NCBI RefSeq assembly: GCF_900100865.1
Contig: NZ_LT627734.1
Location: 1,054,001 to 1,118,000 of the forward strand
DNA from: Candidatus Aquiluna sp. UB-MaderosW2red
Lineage (GTDB): Bacteria; Actinomycetota; Actinomycetes; Actinomycetales; Microbacteriaceae
Length of the DNA: 64,000 nt
Direction: 5' to 3'
Shown: piece by piece, positions 8,945 through 17,699 of the stretch
Position numbering within the stretch: the stretch's first letter is position 1
How the letters are laid out: the number at the start of each line of letters is the position of its first letter
Made by a program: the position numbers and the translations under genes
Notes under the pieces: model-generated
What the model saw: the letters and a program-made list of their open reading frames with translations, nothing else
The model's database searches: none
What the model was told of the DNA's origin: nothing

Positions 8945-10399
8945 TTGAAATTTCAGCCGCCTCAGCGCAAAGCGCTCAGTGAATCCGAACTAGATAAGGC
9001 CATCAAGGCACTCAGTTCTCGGATTGCAGCTTCCTCAGCTCTATTACTCGAACAACAAAAACTTCGATTGGAAGATGCAGATGCTCTAGAGGGCTGGATA
9101 GCAGACCTCAAGGCTGATGGGTCAGCTGAAGCAATTCGAGCAATCAGTATTTTCGTTGTTGATCTATTCCCAGCCGCTCCAAGTGATTCAAAGGGCGAAC
9201 CAGAAGCGTCGCTCGCCCCGGAGTTCAAGACCGTTGTAACCAAGCGCCAGAGGAAAAGGGGTCGTGGTTCGGTATTTTTCTATATCAGGACACTGATCAC
9301 AAGTCTTACCCTCGCTCTGATTAACCTCTCGATACTAAGTTGGCTAGAGCTCAGCGCCATCGACTCGATAATCGCAATTGCAGTTGGGGTAATCGCGGCA
9401 CACCTAATAGCCCTCATTACCAAAACCCATAAGTTGCATCCACTATTACGCTCAGCCTCTGTATTCGGGGGGCTTGGTGTCTATTGGTCCTCGGGGCTTA
9501 TTATTGGAATGATCTCTGTTCTTTACAGCACCGGGTACGTGTTCCAGTCAGACGCTCTGGATAGCCGTTTTCAGCTTCCCGAGTTCCGAGCCGACCTATT
9601 GATTCTTGGCTTAGCAATTTTCATCCTCACGCAATTCAGCTCCGCCGGTTTCAAAAAGGTCCTCCCCGGAATCGTGCTGTTTATCGGCATCGGCTGGGCT
9701 GCAACCAATGTGAGTTACCAGCTTCCCGCTTTGGATTCGGGATTGACGCCAAATTCTATTTGGGCTGCTGTCGCAATCGGGGTTACCAGTTCCTTAGTTA
9801 TCGTGTTCGGCGAACCTCATGAACAAGAAACCGCCTCAACCCTAAGCTTTTCAGCCCTGAGTTCAATCGTCTTTTCGGTTCTCGCACTCGGGTTTTTAGC
9901 GGGTGTCACACAACCTGCTTGGCAATTCCTCGAGTTGACCGCAATTTTGTCCTTGCTCTTGCTTTTAGCACTGAGTGGTTTCGATTTGGCAGGAAAGGGG
10001 CTCGGTCGCTGCGTGGGAGCAGCCTTTTTGCTAGGGCCGCTCCTTGCAAATCTCGGAGACTATTTATTAGCTCCGATAGTCGCCATGCTGAGTTGCGCTG
10101 CGGTGCTCATCATTTTTGACCAATTCTCTAGAAGGTCCTCGCTTCACGTGGATTCGCTAAATAATGGTCATGGCTTTTACTCGGGGTTCCAGGTTTGGTC
10201 TTGGTTAGCGCTGGCCGTTGCGGCCCTAGCCGGTGTTCCTGGACTCCAGCAGCTTTGGTCCTCGGGTCTAAGGTTTTCGCCCTTGGAGCTCGCATTTTTC
10301 TCAGGTTTGCTCTTCGGGATCGTGTTCGGGCTAATTCGAATACCAGTTGTCATTGGCCAAGATCGCGATATCAAAAACCTAGAATCACGCAACGGATAG
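8945..10399 (+). CDS. Polytopic membrane protein of unknown function
   Basis: I do not recognise this protein. From the TTG at 8945 it is 484 residues. The first about 105 residues are soluble, charged and probably helical, ending in a strongly basic stretch TKRQRKRGRG. The rest holds about ten to twelve hydrophobic segments typical of a polytopic inner-membrane protein, with a short hydrophilic C-terminal tail. The reading frame stays open backwards through tRNA-Val, but starts inside the tRNA are not credible; TTG 8945 is preceded by AGGAG at 8937-8941, although the spacing is short (3 nt), so the start is uncertain. It lies 27 nt upstream of the NIF3 gene in the same direction. A transporter or lipid-handling role is possible but unsupported. 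Confidence 0.75.
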   Translation: MKFQPPQRKALSESELDKAIKALSSRIAASSALLLEQQKLRLEDADALEGWIADLKADGSAEAIRAISIFVVDLFPAAPSDSKGEPEASLAPEFKTVVTKRQRKRGRGSVFFYIRTLITSLTLALINLSILSWLELSAIDSIIAIAVGVIAAHLIALITKTHKLHPLLRSASVFGGLGVYWSSGLIIGMISVLYSTGYVFQSDALDSRFQLPEFRADLLILGLAIFILTQFSSAGFKKVLPGIVLFIGIGWAATNVSYQLPALDSGLTPNSIWAAVAIGVTSSLVIVFGEPHEQETASTLSFSALSSIVFSVLALGFLAGVTQPAWQFLELTAILSLLLLLALSGFDLAGKGLGRCVGAAFLLGPLLANLGDYLLAPIVAMLSCAAVLIIFDQFSRRSSLHVDSLNNGHGFYSGFQVWSWLALAVAALAGVPGLQQLWSSGLRFSPLELAFFSGLLFGIVFGLIRIPVVIGQDRDIKNLESRNG

Positions 10400-10425
10400 C
10401 CAGATTATCTGCTTGGCTTATAGCC

Positions 10426-11229
10426 ATGACGATTCTTAAAGATTTAATCCTCCATTTTGATCAAATCTGGCCCCCAGCGCAGGCCGAAGATTGGGATCGT
10501 CCGGGACTGATGCTTGGTGATGTGCAGAGTGACGTTCTAAAAGTTCTAGTCAGTGTCGATTGCACCGAAAAGGTGATTTCAGAGGCAATAGAAATCGGTG
10601 CCGATTTACTTGTTAGCCATCACCCTCTTTATTTGCGAGGCTTCACCTCACTTACGGAGCAGAGCTTCAAGGGTCGCCTCAGCGCCAAGGCGATAAGAGC
10701 AAATCTAGCGATTTTTGCGGCGCACACAAACGCCGATTTTCAAACTGATGGGGTTGGGGAATCACTCGCTAAGGCAATCGGGCTAGAAAAACTAGAGCCA
10801 TTAGATCCACTCACCAAGCACGGCACAATCGGCACATTGCCTGAGCCATTGAGCTTGCTGCAGCTCTCTCGGTTATTAGCCAAACGCTTACCGGCGGTGG
10901 CCGCTGGAATTAAGGTATCTGGCGACCCGAATCGAGTCATCGGCAGAGTTGGACTCCTGGCCGGAGCCGGTGACTCTTACCTAAATACGGCACTAGAGGC
11001 AGGGATAGATGTCTTTATCACCAGCGATCTCAGGCATCACCCGGCTCAGGACTTTATTTCGCAATCGAATGTATCAAACGGCCCAGCACTAATAGACATT
11101 GCGCACTTCAGCGCCGAGTGGCTCTGGGTCGATGTTGCCGCAGCTAGTCTTCGGGCAAAGTTCCCGGCTGTAGAGTTCGTTGGTAGTGAACTAAATACTG
11201 ACCCTTGGGATTTCGCGGTGATGCAATGA
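10426..11229 (+). CDS. NIF3-like dinuclear metal-centre protein
   Basis: 267-residue NIF3/YbgI (GTP cyclohydrolase I type 2 homologue) protein. The metal ligands are visible in LLVSHHPLYLRG and FAAHTNADFQ, and in the C-terminal DIAHFSAEW block. The family binds two metal ions and is probably a hydrolase; the substrate is not known. The start ATG 10426 matches the conserved N-terminal ILHFDQIWPPAQAEDWDRPG. It overlaps the next gene (ATGA at 11226-11229). The same trio with a zinc-ribbon protein and an RNase H/phosphatase fusion exists in Mycobacterium (Rv2230c-Rv2229c-Rv2228c). Confidence 0.93.
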   Translation: MTILKDLILHFDQIWPPAQAEDWDRPGLMLGDVQSDVLKVLVSVDCTEKVISEAIEIGADLLVSHHPLYLRGFTSLTEQSFKGRLSAKAIRANLAIFAAHTNADFQTDGVGESLAKAIGLEKLEPLDPLTKHGTIGTLPEPLSLLQLSRLLAKRLPAVAAGIKVSGDPNRVIGRVGLLAGAGDSYLNTALEAGIDVFITSDLRHHPAQDFISQSNVSNGPALIDIAHFSAEWLWVDVAAASLRAKFPAVEFVGSELNTDPWDFAVMQ

Positions 11230-11942
11230 AAATGACTTCCGATCAAGCCGGCGAGCTGATTGAGCTCCAAAGACTAAAAGTAGAGAATCGAAATCTCGAG
11301 AGTAAGGCCAAGCAATTGTCTTCGGGGATTGAGATTGACTCGCGCCGAGAGGCCCTGCTAGCAAAAAGCGGTGAATTGAATCTCTTTCGCAGCGCCCATG
11401 AGGAGCTCCTGCGGGGTCGTGATCGGTTTGAGGTTGATCGGGATTTGGTCGATAAGCGAATCGCGAAGGATAAGCAGCTACTTACTCAGGCATTCACCCA
11501 AAAAGAGATTTCTGGGTTAACCCATGAGCTTGAGACTCTGGCTTCGAGACAATCAGCTCTGGAGGATTCCGAGTTGGAACTTCTCGAAAAAATAGAATCT
11601 TCCACTACCGAGCAGCAGCTGATCGAGGCGGATCGAGACCGTCTTGATCTGGAGCTTGAGGCACATAAGGTTCAGGCCCGTGAGGAATTAGGTGCGCTTA
11701 AAGCGATTCACACCCAGAACTTGAGCCAAATAAAAGATCTTGAGACCAACCTCCCCGAAGAGCTCTTGGGTCTTTTTAATCTTAGATTTGCTCGTGGGAT
11801 AGCCGTTGGCAAGCTCTTGAGAAATACTTGCGGGGCCTGCAACATGACAATCACTTCTACTGCTCTGAGCGCCCTTCATCTGGTGCCGGATGACGAGGTG
11901 GCAAGCTGCCCGGTCTGCGCGGCAATTTTGGTTCGCGCGTGA
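11226..11942 (+). CDS. Coiled-coil C4 zinc-ribbon protein (DUF164 family)
   Basis: 238-residue protein made of a long charged coiled coil (about residues 10-170, rich in Glu, Lys, Leu and Arg) followed by a C-terminal four-cysteine zinc ribbon: CGACNMT and, about 23 residues later, CPVCAAILVR. The architecture matches the CsgA/DUF164 zinc-ribbon family encoded between NIF3 and RNase H in actinobacteria. The role is unknown; a nucleic acid or protein scaffold is plausible. The ATG at 11226 overlaps the NIF3 stop (ATGA), and its own stop overlaps the next GTG start, so the three genes are translationally coupled. Confidence 0.9.
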   Translation: MKMTSDQAGELIELQRLKVENRNLESKAKQLSSGIEIDSRREALLAKSGELNLFRSAHEELLRGRDRFEVDRDLVDKRIAKDKQLLTQAFTQKEISGLTHELETLASRQSALEDSELELLEKIESSTTEQQLIEADRDRLDLELEAHKVQAREELGALKAIHTQNLSQIKDLETNLPEELLGLFNLRFARGIAVGKLLRNTCGACNMTITSTALSALHLVPDDEVASCPVCAAILVRA

Positions 11943-13054
11943 TTTTTGCCTACGCCGATGGAGCGTCAAGGGGCAACCCGGGACCTGCATCCTATGGAGT
12001 AGCAATTGTTGATGAATCAGGCTCCTTGCTGGCTAGTTTTGGAGAGTCCCTGGGGGAGCAGACCAATAACTACGCGGAGTACCAAGGTGTTATTGCAGCC
12101 TTGAGATACCTGATACAAAACCACCAGGGTGCCAATGTCACGATTCGGCTTGATTCCAAGCTAGTAATAGAGCAACTTTCGGGTCGTTGGAAAATCAAGC
12201 ATCCTCAGATGCGAGAGCTGGCAGCCGAGGCTGCAAAGCTATTGCGAAACTTCAAAGTTGCCCTGGAGTGGGTACCAAGAGAACAAAACACCCTTGCAGA
12301 CGCCGCCGCCAACCGGGCCTTGGATCTCGGGGATTTTAGTTCTGAACCGGCCGTCAAACTCAACCTTTCGGCAGTTCAACCAAAGAGCGTGAGGGCCCCA
12401 AGGCAAGTCACCGAACCGACCACAATTGTGGTTGTTCGTCATGGCCACACCCAGCACACCGAGTTGGGTCTGATTTCAGGATCAAACGGCGAAGACCCAA
12501 CCCTCAGCGAGCTTGGGTTTTCAGAGGCGAAGCTGACTGCTATTGCGATACAAAGGCTGCTAGCCAGCTTTGAGCTCCCCGAGCTTGCCAGCGTCCACCA
12601 CTCCACTCAGCTCAGAACCACCCAGACGGCAAACGCTATTGCCGAGGCTCTCAAGCTCCCAATTGCAGCGGATACTCGCCTGCGTGAGATCGGTTTTGGT
12701 AACTGGGAGGGGATTTCTATGGAAGAAGTTGATTCTAAGTATCCCGCCGAGGTTGCTAGCTGGAGGGGCTCCACCAGCTTGGCGCCTAGCGAAGGGGAGG
12801 CTGTTGTGGATCTTGAGGTAAGGGTTTTGAGCGCGCTGGATGAGTTAATAGAAAAGAACCGGGGGAGTTCTGTTGCCATTGTGAGCCACATGATGCCGGC
12901 TCGAGCGATAGCAAAAAGGGCACTGGGTGCCGCCACCAGTGTTCATTGGAGCCTTCAGTTCAATCCTGGTTCGGTGAGTATTTATAGATTCTTTGGGCAA
13001 GATTTAGCAGAAGTGTTTTGCCTAAACGCTTGTGAGCACCTGCTTGTTGGTTAG
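11939..13054 (+). CDS. Bifunctional RNase H / histidine phosphatase
   Basis: 371-residue fusion. Residues 1-135 are a type I RNase H that cuts RNA in RNA:DNA hybrids; its acidic residues are seen in AYADGASRGNPGP, NNYAEYQGV, RLDSKLVIEQL and NTLADAAANRA. After a linker, residues 165-371 are a phosphoglycerate mutase/CobC-type phosphatase with RHGHT, LREIGFGNWEG and the second catalytic His in VSHMMPARA. This is the same architecture as mycobacterial Rv2228c. The GTG start at 11939 overlaps the upstream stop by 4 nt. The natural phosphatase substrate is not evident from sequence. Confidence 0.95.
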   Translation: MIFAYADGASRGNPGPASYGVAIVDESGSLLASFGESLGEQTNNYAEYQGVIAALRYLIQNHQGANVTIRLDSKLVIEQLSGRWKIKHPQMRELAAEAAKLLRNFKVALEWVPREQNTLADAAANRALDLGDFSSEPAVKLNLSAVQPKSVRAPRQVTEPTTIVVVRHGHTQHTELGLISGSNGEDPTLSELGFSEAKLTAIAIQRLLASFELPELASVHHSTQLRTTQTANAIAEALKLPIAADTRLREIGFGNWEGISMEEVDSKYPAEVASWRGSTSLAPSEGEAVVDLEVRVLSALDELIEKNRGSSVAIVSHMMPARAIAKRALGAATSVHWSLQFNPGSVSIYRFFGQDLAEVFCLNACEHLLVG

Positions 13055-13061
13055 GCTCTAC

Positions 13062-13411
13062 GGGAGATGGGTCAACTAGACGGTCGCGGCATTGCCGAGG
13101 AACGTCCGGGCTCCAAAGGGCACGGAGGTGGGTAACGCCCACCCGGGGTAACTCGAGAGAAAAGTGCAACAGAAAGTAAACCGCCCGCAAGGGTAAGGGT
13201 GAAACGGTGGTGTAAGAGACCACCAGCAGTCTGGGTGACCAGATTGGCTATGTAAACCTCTCCGGGAGCAAGACCAAGCAGAAGGCGTTTGAGAACTGCC
13301 CGTTCGAGTCTTTGGGTAGGTTGCTAGAGCCTGTGAGCAATTGCAGGCCGAGATAGATGGCCGTCAGTGCTTAGGCGCTACAGAACCCGGCGTATCGGTT
13401 GACCCATCTCG
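13062..13411 (+). ncRNA. rnpB: RNase P RNA, bacterial type A
   Basis: Catalytic RNA that matures tRNA 5' ends. The 5' stem GAGATGGGTCAAC (about 13064-13076) pairs with GTTGACCCATCTC (about 13398-13410), setting the ends. Conserved core segments are visible: GAGGAACGTCCGGGCTCC (around 13098), ACAGAAAGTAAACCGCC, GGGTAAGGGTGAAACGGTGG, and near the 3' end CTACAGAACCCGGC (P4 partner). About 350 nt. It begins just after the RNase H/phosphatase gene and ends one base before the convergent ppgK stop, so two RNase functions are neighbours. Confidence 0.93.
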
Positions 13412-14170
13412 TCATCCTCTAAATATTTCAGCGGCGAGGGAAGCGGCTCCAATGATCCCCGCGGAGTTCCTGGTTTCGGCTGGAATTATCTTGGTCTTCA
13501 GATCCAACAGCGGTAGAAATAATTCGTGCTTTTTCGAAATGCCCCCACCAACTATAAAAAGGTCGGGGCTCAATAGCTTCTCGAGCTCTTGGTAGTACCG
13601 ATTGAGCCTTGTAGCCCATTCCTGAAAGCTCAAACCATCTTTCTCCATTGCGGCGAAGGATGCCATGGTTTCGTAGTCGACCCCATCAATCTCAATGTGC
13701 CCGAGCTCGGAGTTGGGAATCAATCTGGAATCATAAAAAAGAGCTGTTCCGATACCAGTACCTAGAGTCGTCATTATGGTCAGACCCTTGGAGCCTCTTC
13801 CGGCTCCAAATTTAATCTCTGCAAATCCGGCGGCATCCGCGTCGTTCAAAATGTGCACTCTTCGCTTTAGGGCATCCGCGAAGAGGCCCTCTGCATCCAA
13901 CCCAATCCAATCAGCAGAGACATTTGCAGCCGAACGCGTAAAGCCGTGCTGCACCACTGCCGGAAAACAGATTCCAACAGCCGATTGGTCTTTCAGGTCT
14001 TTGAAATTATCAATTAGCTCGGCAACAGCGAGAGATATGTCACCAGGCTCTGCACCCTCGGGCGTCTCAACTCGAATTCGTTCACTCAGTAGAACGCCGC
14101 TTCGAGTGTCCACCAGTGCGGCTTTTATTCCAGTGCCGCCAATGTCAATTCCAATCGAATGGTTTCTCAT
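13412..14170 (-). CDS. ppgK: Polyphosphate glucokinase (ROK family)
   Basis: Phosphorylates glucose to glucose 6-phosphate using polyphosphate and/or ATP. The 252-residue protein has the ROK phosphate-binding motif GIDIGGTGIKAALVD at residues 7-21, an ADP/polyphosphate loop TLGTGIGTALF and PNSELGHIEID. The catalytic Asp lies in HILNDADAAGFAE. Length and ELGHIE pattern fit actinobacterial PpgK better than a plain glucokinase, but phosphoryl donor choice cannot be proved by eye. It starts directly after the map stop codon (14171), so map-ppgK are likely co-transcribed. Confidence 0.9.
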   Translation of the reverse strand: MRNHSIGIDIGGTGIKAALVDTRSGVLLSERIRVETPEGAEPGDISLAVAELIDNFKDLKDQSAVGICFPAVVQHGFTRSAANVSADWIGLDAEGLFADALKRRVHILNDADAAGFAEIKFGAGRGSKGLTIMTTLGTGIGTALFYDSRLIPNSELGHIEIDGVDYETMASFAAMEKDGLSFQEWATRLNRYYQELEKLLSPDLFIVGGGISKKHELFLPLLDLKTKIIPAETRNSAGIIGAASLAAEIFRG

Positions 14171-15034
14171 CTAGGGAACCGTAAGAATTTCGGGGCCATC
14201 CTGAGTAATCAATATGGTGTGTTCGAATTGGGCGGTGTATTTTTTATCCTTAGTCGTCACTGTCCAATCGTCTTCCCACATGTCCCACTCTCTGGTGCCG
14301 AGAGTGAGCATTGGCTCAACAGTGAATACCATTCCCAGCTCAATTTTCGTCGAGAATTCAGGGGCATCGTAATGCGGAATTATTAGTCCGGTGTGGAAGC
14401 TAGAGCCGACGCCGTGACCGGTGAACTCCTGAACCACCCCGTATCCAAATCTCTTCGCGTAGGACTCAATTGCTCGACCAATAATGTTCACCTCGCGACC
14501 CGGAAGCGCCGCTTTTATGCCACGCATTGTGGCTTCCTCGGTCCGCTTAACAAGGTCAATCACTTCTTGGGAGCCGCTCCCAACTACAACTGTGCCGTTA
14601 GTGTCGCCATGCATTCCGTCAAAATAAGCAGAGATATCTATGTTCACTAAATCGCCGTCCTCTAAAACGGTGTCATCGGGGATTCCGTGGCAAATAACCT
14701 CATTCACGGAGGAGCAAAGAGATTTGGGGAAGCCACGATAGCCAAGGGTTGAAGGGTAGCCGCCCTGGCCCACTATAAAATCGTGCCCAATTCGATCGAG
14801 TTCATCGGTTGAAACCCCCGGCTTCACAAAGCCCAAAACCATCTCTAGAGCTTGCGCCGCGATCTTTGAAGATTTTCGAATTCGCAAAATCTCAGAATCT
14901 GAGTATCTATCTCCTCCGACGTGTGGGCTAGGCGCTAGATTCCCAACATACTCGGGCCTGGTGATACTCTTGGGAACGGCCCTTAATGGGGACAATTTGC
15001 CGGGGATTAGTACCCCGCTGGCTGTCTTTGGCAT
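14171..15034 (-). CDS. map: Methionine aminopeptidase, type I
   Basis: Removes the N-terminal methionine of new proteins in the cytosol. 287 residues: an about 35-residue N-terminal extension (with proline-rich LIPGKLSPLRAVPKSI), then the pita-bread fold. Metal ligands are visible: Asp in DLVNIDISAYFDGMHGDTNG (two), His in GHGVGSSFHTG, Glu in FTVEPML and Glu in AQFEHTI. The N-terminal extension is common in actinobacterial MAPs. It faces a small divergent gene at 15075. Confidence 0.96.
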   Translation of the reverse strand: MPKTASGVLIPGKLSPLRAVPKSITRPEYVGNLAPSPHVGGDRYSDSEILRIRKSSKIAAQALEMVLGFVKPGVSTDELDRIGHDFIVGQGGYPSTLGYRGFPKSLCSSVNEVICHGIPDDTVLEDGDLVNIDISAYFDGMHGDTNGTVVVGSGSQEVIDLVKRTEEATMRGIKAALPGREVNIIGRAIESYAKRFGYGVVQEFTGHGVGSSFHTGLIIPHYDAPEFSTKIELGMVFTVEPMLTLGTREWDMWEDDWTVTTKDKKYTAQFEHTILITQDGPEILTVP

Positions 15035-15074
15035 CTAATAAGTCTACGTATTCATCCGCTGGGGAAGGTTAGGC

Positions 15075-15269
15075 ATGAGCGATAAGCCCGAATTTTGGTT
15101 CAACACAAAGACTCAGACCGTGGAGTCAGGTCCGCAATCTCTTAGCCTCTACCGCGTTGGTCCCTTTGAGACATATGAATCCGCACTTTCAGCCCCCGCA
15201 ATAATTGAATCTCGGGCCAGGGCCATCCGGGATGAGGATGAAGAAAAAGATTTAGATTGGAAAAGCTAG
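15075..15269 (+). CDS. Small conserved actinobacterial protein (SPOR-like)
   Basis: 64-residue acidic protein beginning FWFNTKTQTVESGPQS, followed by YRVGPFETYESALSAP and a C-terminal DEDEEKDLDW. This pattern (aromatic-Asn-x-x-Thr...Val-Glu-x-Gly, then L/V-GPF/Y-x-T-x-x-x-A) matches a family of tiny actinobacterial proteins often labelled SPOR-like; the function is unknown. ATG 15075 is preceded by GGGGAAGG. The stop overlaps the end of convergent panB by 4 nt. Confidence 0.8.
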   Translation: MSDKPEFWFNTKTQTVESGPQSLSLYRVGPFETYESALSAPAIIESRARAIRDEDEEKDLDWKS

Positions 15270-16051
15270 CTGAAGCTCTGTTCTTGGCTAGGAAAACTGC
15301 CGTCTCTAACATCTTGCCGATAATCCTGAGCCGCCTTTTGAAGCATTCCCTGCAGGTCCAAATACGGCTTGGCAAATGAGGGGATCTTTTCGCTCAGTCC
15401 GGCAAAATCAGTCCAAACTAGTATTTGGCCATCAGTCCCGCCCCCTGCCCCGATTCCTATAGTTGGAACCTTCAATAGCTTTGATATTCTTGTTGCCAAC
15501 TCGGCCGGCACCATCTCTAGAACTATTGCAAATGCCCCCGCGGCTTCTATTTCGAGACACTGCTTAAGCAATTCATCGGCCCTCTCACCTCTGCCTTGAA
15601 CCTTGAAACCACTGAGTGCGTGGACCGATTGCGGAGTGAATCCGACATGCCCCATCACGGGTATTCCCGCATTGACTAGGACTCCGATTTGCTCAATCTT
15701 GTCTCCTTCTAGCTTTACTGCAGCGGCTCCGGTTTGCTTCATGGCCGCGGTGGCCGTCTTGAAAGCTTGTTCCGCGCTGAATTCATAGCTTCCAAAGGGC
15801 AGATCAAAGACCACCAGTGCGCTTTTTGAGGCGCTGGCTACAGCTCTGCCGAATGGGATCATCTCTTCGAGTGTGATTGGAACTGTGCCCTGGTAGCCCA
15901 GAATGGTATTACTCGCCGAGTCACCGACAAGAAGCACTTCAATACCCGCCGAGTCGAAGATTTTGGCCGTCAGCGCGTCGTAGCTAGTAAGACAAGAAAA
16001 GCGCTGGCCTTTTTCTTTTAGTCCACGAAGCGTTCCGGTTCTAATCTTCAT
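15266..16051 (-). CDS. panB: 3-methyl-2-oxobutanoate hydroxymethyltransferase
   Basis: Makes ketopantoate from 2-oxoisovalerate and methylenetetrahydrofolate, the first committed step of pantothenate and thus CoA synthesis. The 261-residue TIM-barrel protein shows LLVGDSASNTILGYQGT, VKLEGD, PVMGHVGFTPQSVH and the catalytic Glu region IVLEMVPAELA, with GIGAGGGTDGQILVW near the end. The start ATG overlaps the nadE stop (16048-16051), so nadE-panB form a cofactor-synthesis pair. Confidence 0.96.
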   Translation of the reverse strand: MKIRTGTLRGLKEKGQRFSCLTSYDALTAKIFDSAGIEVLLVGDSASNTILGYQGTVPITLEEMIPFGRAVASASKSALVVFDLPFGSYEFSAEQAFKTATAAMKQTGAAAVKLEGDKIEQIGVLVNAGIPVMGHVGFTPQSVHALSGFKVQGRGERADELLKQCLEIEAAGAFAIVLEMVPAELATRISKLLKVPTIGIGAGGGTDGQILVWTDFAGLSEKIPSFAKPYLDLQGMLQKAAQDYRQDVRDGSFPSQEQSFS

Positions 16052-17670
16052 AGATCCTCAAATCTAGTTGTAATTGGCACTTTGCGACCAAGACCAAACG
16101 CAACCTTCGTGGTCTTTGTCCCGATGGCCCCTTGGGAGCGTTTCCATTCGGCACTCCTGACCATCGCATCGATTTTATGCACGGTTTCCGATTTGAAACC
16201 CTGGGCGATTACTGCACCTGCACTATTTGCCTGCTCAATCAGCAGCTCGAGTATTTGGTCGAGTTCCTTGTAATCGGGAAGGGAGTCTGAATCAAATTGA
16301 TCGGGCTTGAGTTCAGCTGAAGGCGGCTTAGTGATGGAGTTTTGAGGAATCACTTCGTGATCTCTAGTCGAATTCAAATACTCTGCTAGCTGCCACACGT
16401 CAGTCTTATAAACATCCTTGATGGGCGCAAAGCCGCCGGCTGCATCTCCATACATGGTGGAATATCCAACGGCTATTTCTGACTTATTTCCCGTTGATAA
16501 AAGCAGCTGCCCTTGAGTGTTTGAGATTCCCATCAACAGGACCGCCCTGATTCTGGCCTGAATGTTTTCTGCGGCTAGATCGCTCAGCTCCAGCATGGCT
16601 TCAAATGCCGCATGGGCCGGTTCGATCGGTATTTCGCGATACTCAATTCCGAGATTTTGGCAGAGTTTTTTGGCATCAGCTATCGAGTGCTCCGAGCTGT
16701 AACGAGAGGGAAGGGCTACACCCACGACGTTTTCGCTTCCCACTGCGTCAACGGCTATCGCAGCGCATAGTGCGGAGTCGATGCCTCCGGAAACCCCGAG
16801 TACGCAGCTGACCTGGTTGGTTTTGGAGAGATAGTCTCTAAGTCCGGTAACGAGAATCTCGTAGAGTTTTGGCAAATCCTTGGGCTCTAGCGGGGCAGGC
16901 CGACTCTCAGAAACCAGATACAACCCGGGGCTACTATCTGCTCGGAAGATCTCACTGGAGTCTGAGATATAAAAGCTGTCGCCATCGAAAACCAGCTCAT
17001 CTTGCCCCCCGGCCAGGTTTGCATACGCGAGATCCATTCCCGAGGCGAATCGAATTGCGGCGTCTCGACGCTCGATCCTTTTGGTTCTCGAGTATGGAGA
17101 TCCGTTGGGCACCACCACTAGTTCAACTCCACTGGCTTTGAGCCCTTCGCTCCTATCGCTATCGCCCCAAATATCCTCGCAGATCATCACTGCCACTTTG
17201 TGACCCTTAAGGGTGAAGACCAGCTCCTGCTGCCCCGGAACAAAATTCCGCCAATCATCAAACACGTCATAGTTTGGTAGTAAGTGCTTATGGTAGGTGC
17301 CGATTAGTTTCCCTTGGCCAAATACGCTCGCTGTATTGTGAGCGGTGGCTAAGCTCCTCTGGATTTTTGGAGCCAAAATCGTGGCACGAGATACGTGACC
17401 AAGAACAACTACCGGGCCCATATATTCATCACCAGCAGTTATTGCGATTAGAGCCTGCAGAGCTAGTTCGGTTCGCGCTATCACGTCACGACGGTAGCTA
17501 AGGTCGCCAAGTGGGTAACCGCAAAGGGCTAACTCTCCAAAGATTAGTAAATCGACCTTGGCAAGATGGGCTTCAGCGATCATTTTTTTAATATGATCGA
17601 GGTTATGATTCAGGGCGCCAACCACAGGGTTGGTCTGCCCAAAAGCTACTTTTAAATTCAACACAAGCAC
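16048..17670 (-). CDS. nadE: Glutamine-dependent NAD+ synthase
   Basis: Amidates nicotinate adenine dinucleotide to NAD+ with ammonia released from glutamine. 540 residues with two domains: an N-terminal nitrilase-like glutaminase with Glu in FGELALCGYP, Lys in YHKHLLPNYDVFD and Cys in VMICEDIWGD, then an ATP-pyrophosphatase synthetase domain from about residue 285 with the P-loop LGVSGGIDSAL and STGNKSEIAVGY. Several clustered starts exist (GTG 17670, GTG 17664, TTG 17661); the first is used here but is not proven. Confidence 0.96.
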   Translation of the reverse strand: MLVLNLKVAFGQTNPVVGALNHNLDHIKKMIAEAHLAKVDLLIFGELALCGYPLGDLSYRRDVIARTELALQALIAITAGDEYMGPVVVLGHVSRATILAPKIQRSLATAHNTASVFGQGKLIGTYHKHLLPNYDVFDDWRNFVPGQQELVFTLKGHKVAVMICEDIWGDSDRSEGLKASGVELVVVPNGSPYSRTKRIERRDAAIRFASGMDLAYANLAGGQDELVFDGDSFYISDSSEIFRADSSPGLYLVSESRPAPLEPKDLPKLYEILVTGLRDYLSKTNQVSCVLGVSGGIDSALCAAIAVDAVGSENVVGVALPSRYSSEHSIADAKKLCQNLGIEYREIPIEPAHAAFEAMLELSDLAAENIQARIRAVLLMGISNTQGQLLLSTGNKSEIAVGYSTMYGDAAGGFAPIKDVYKTDVWQLAEYLNSTRDHEVIPQNSITKPPSAELKPDQFDSDSLPDYKELDQILELLIEQANSAGAVIAQGFKSETVHKIDAMVRSAEWKRSQGAIGTKTTKVAFGLGRKVPITTRFEDL

Positions 17671-17699
17671 TAGCCTATTCTTAGTGTCAGGAGGGCTTG

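Noticed and set aside
10195-10425. 77-codon N-terminal extension of the NIF3 gene overlapping the membrane protein gene.
   Set aside because: It reads another frame of the upstream gene and has no similarity to NIF3; homology begins at ATG 10426.
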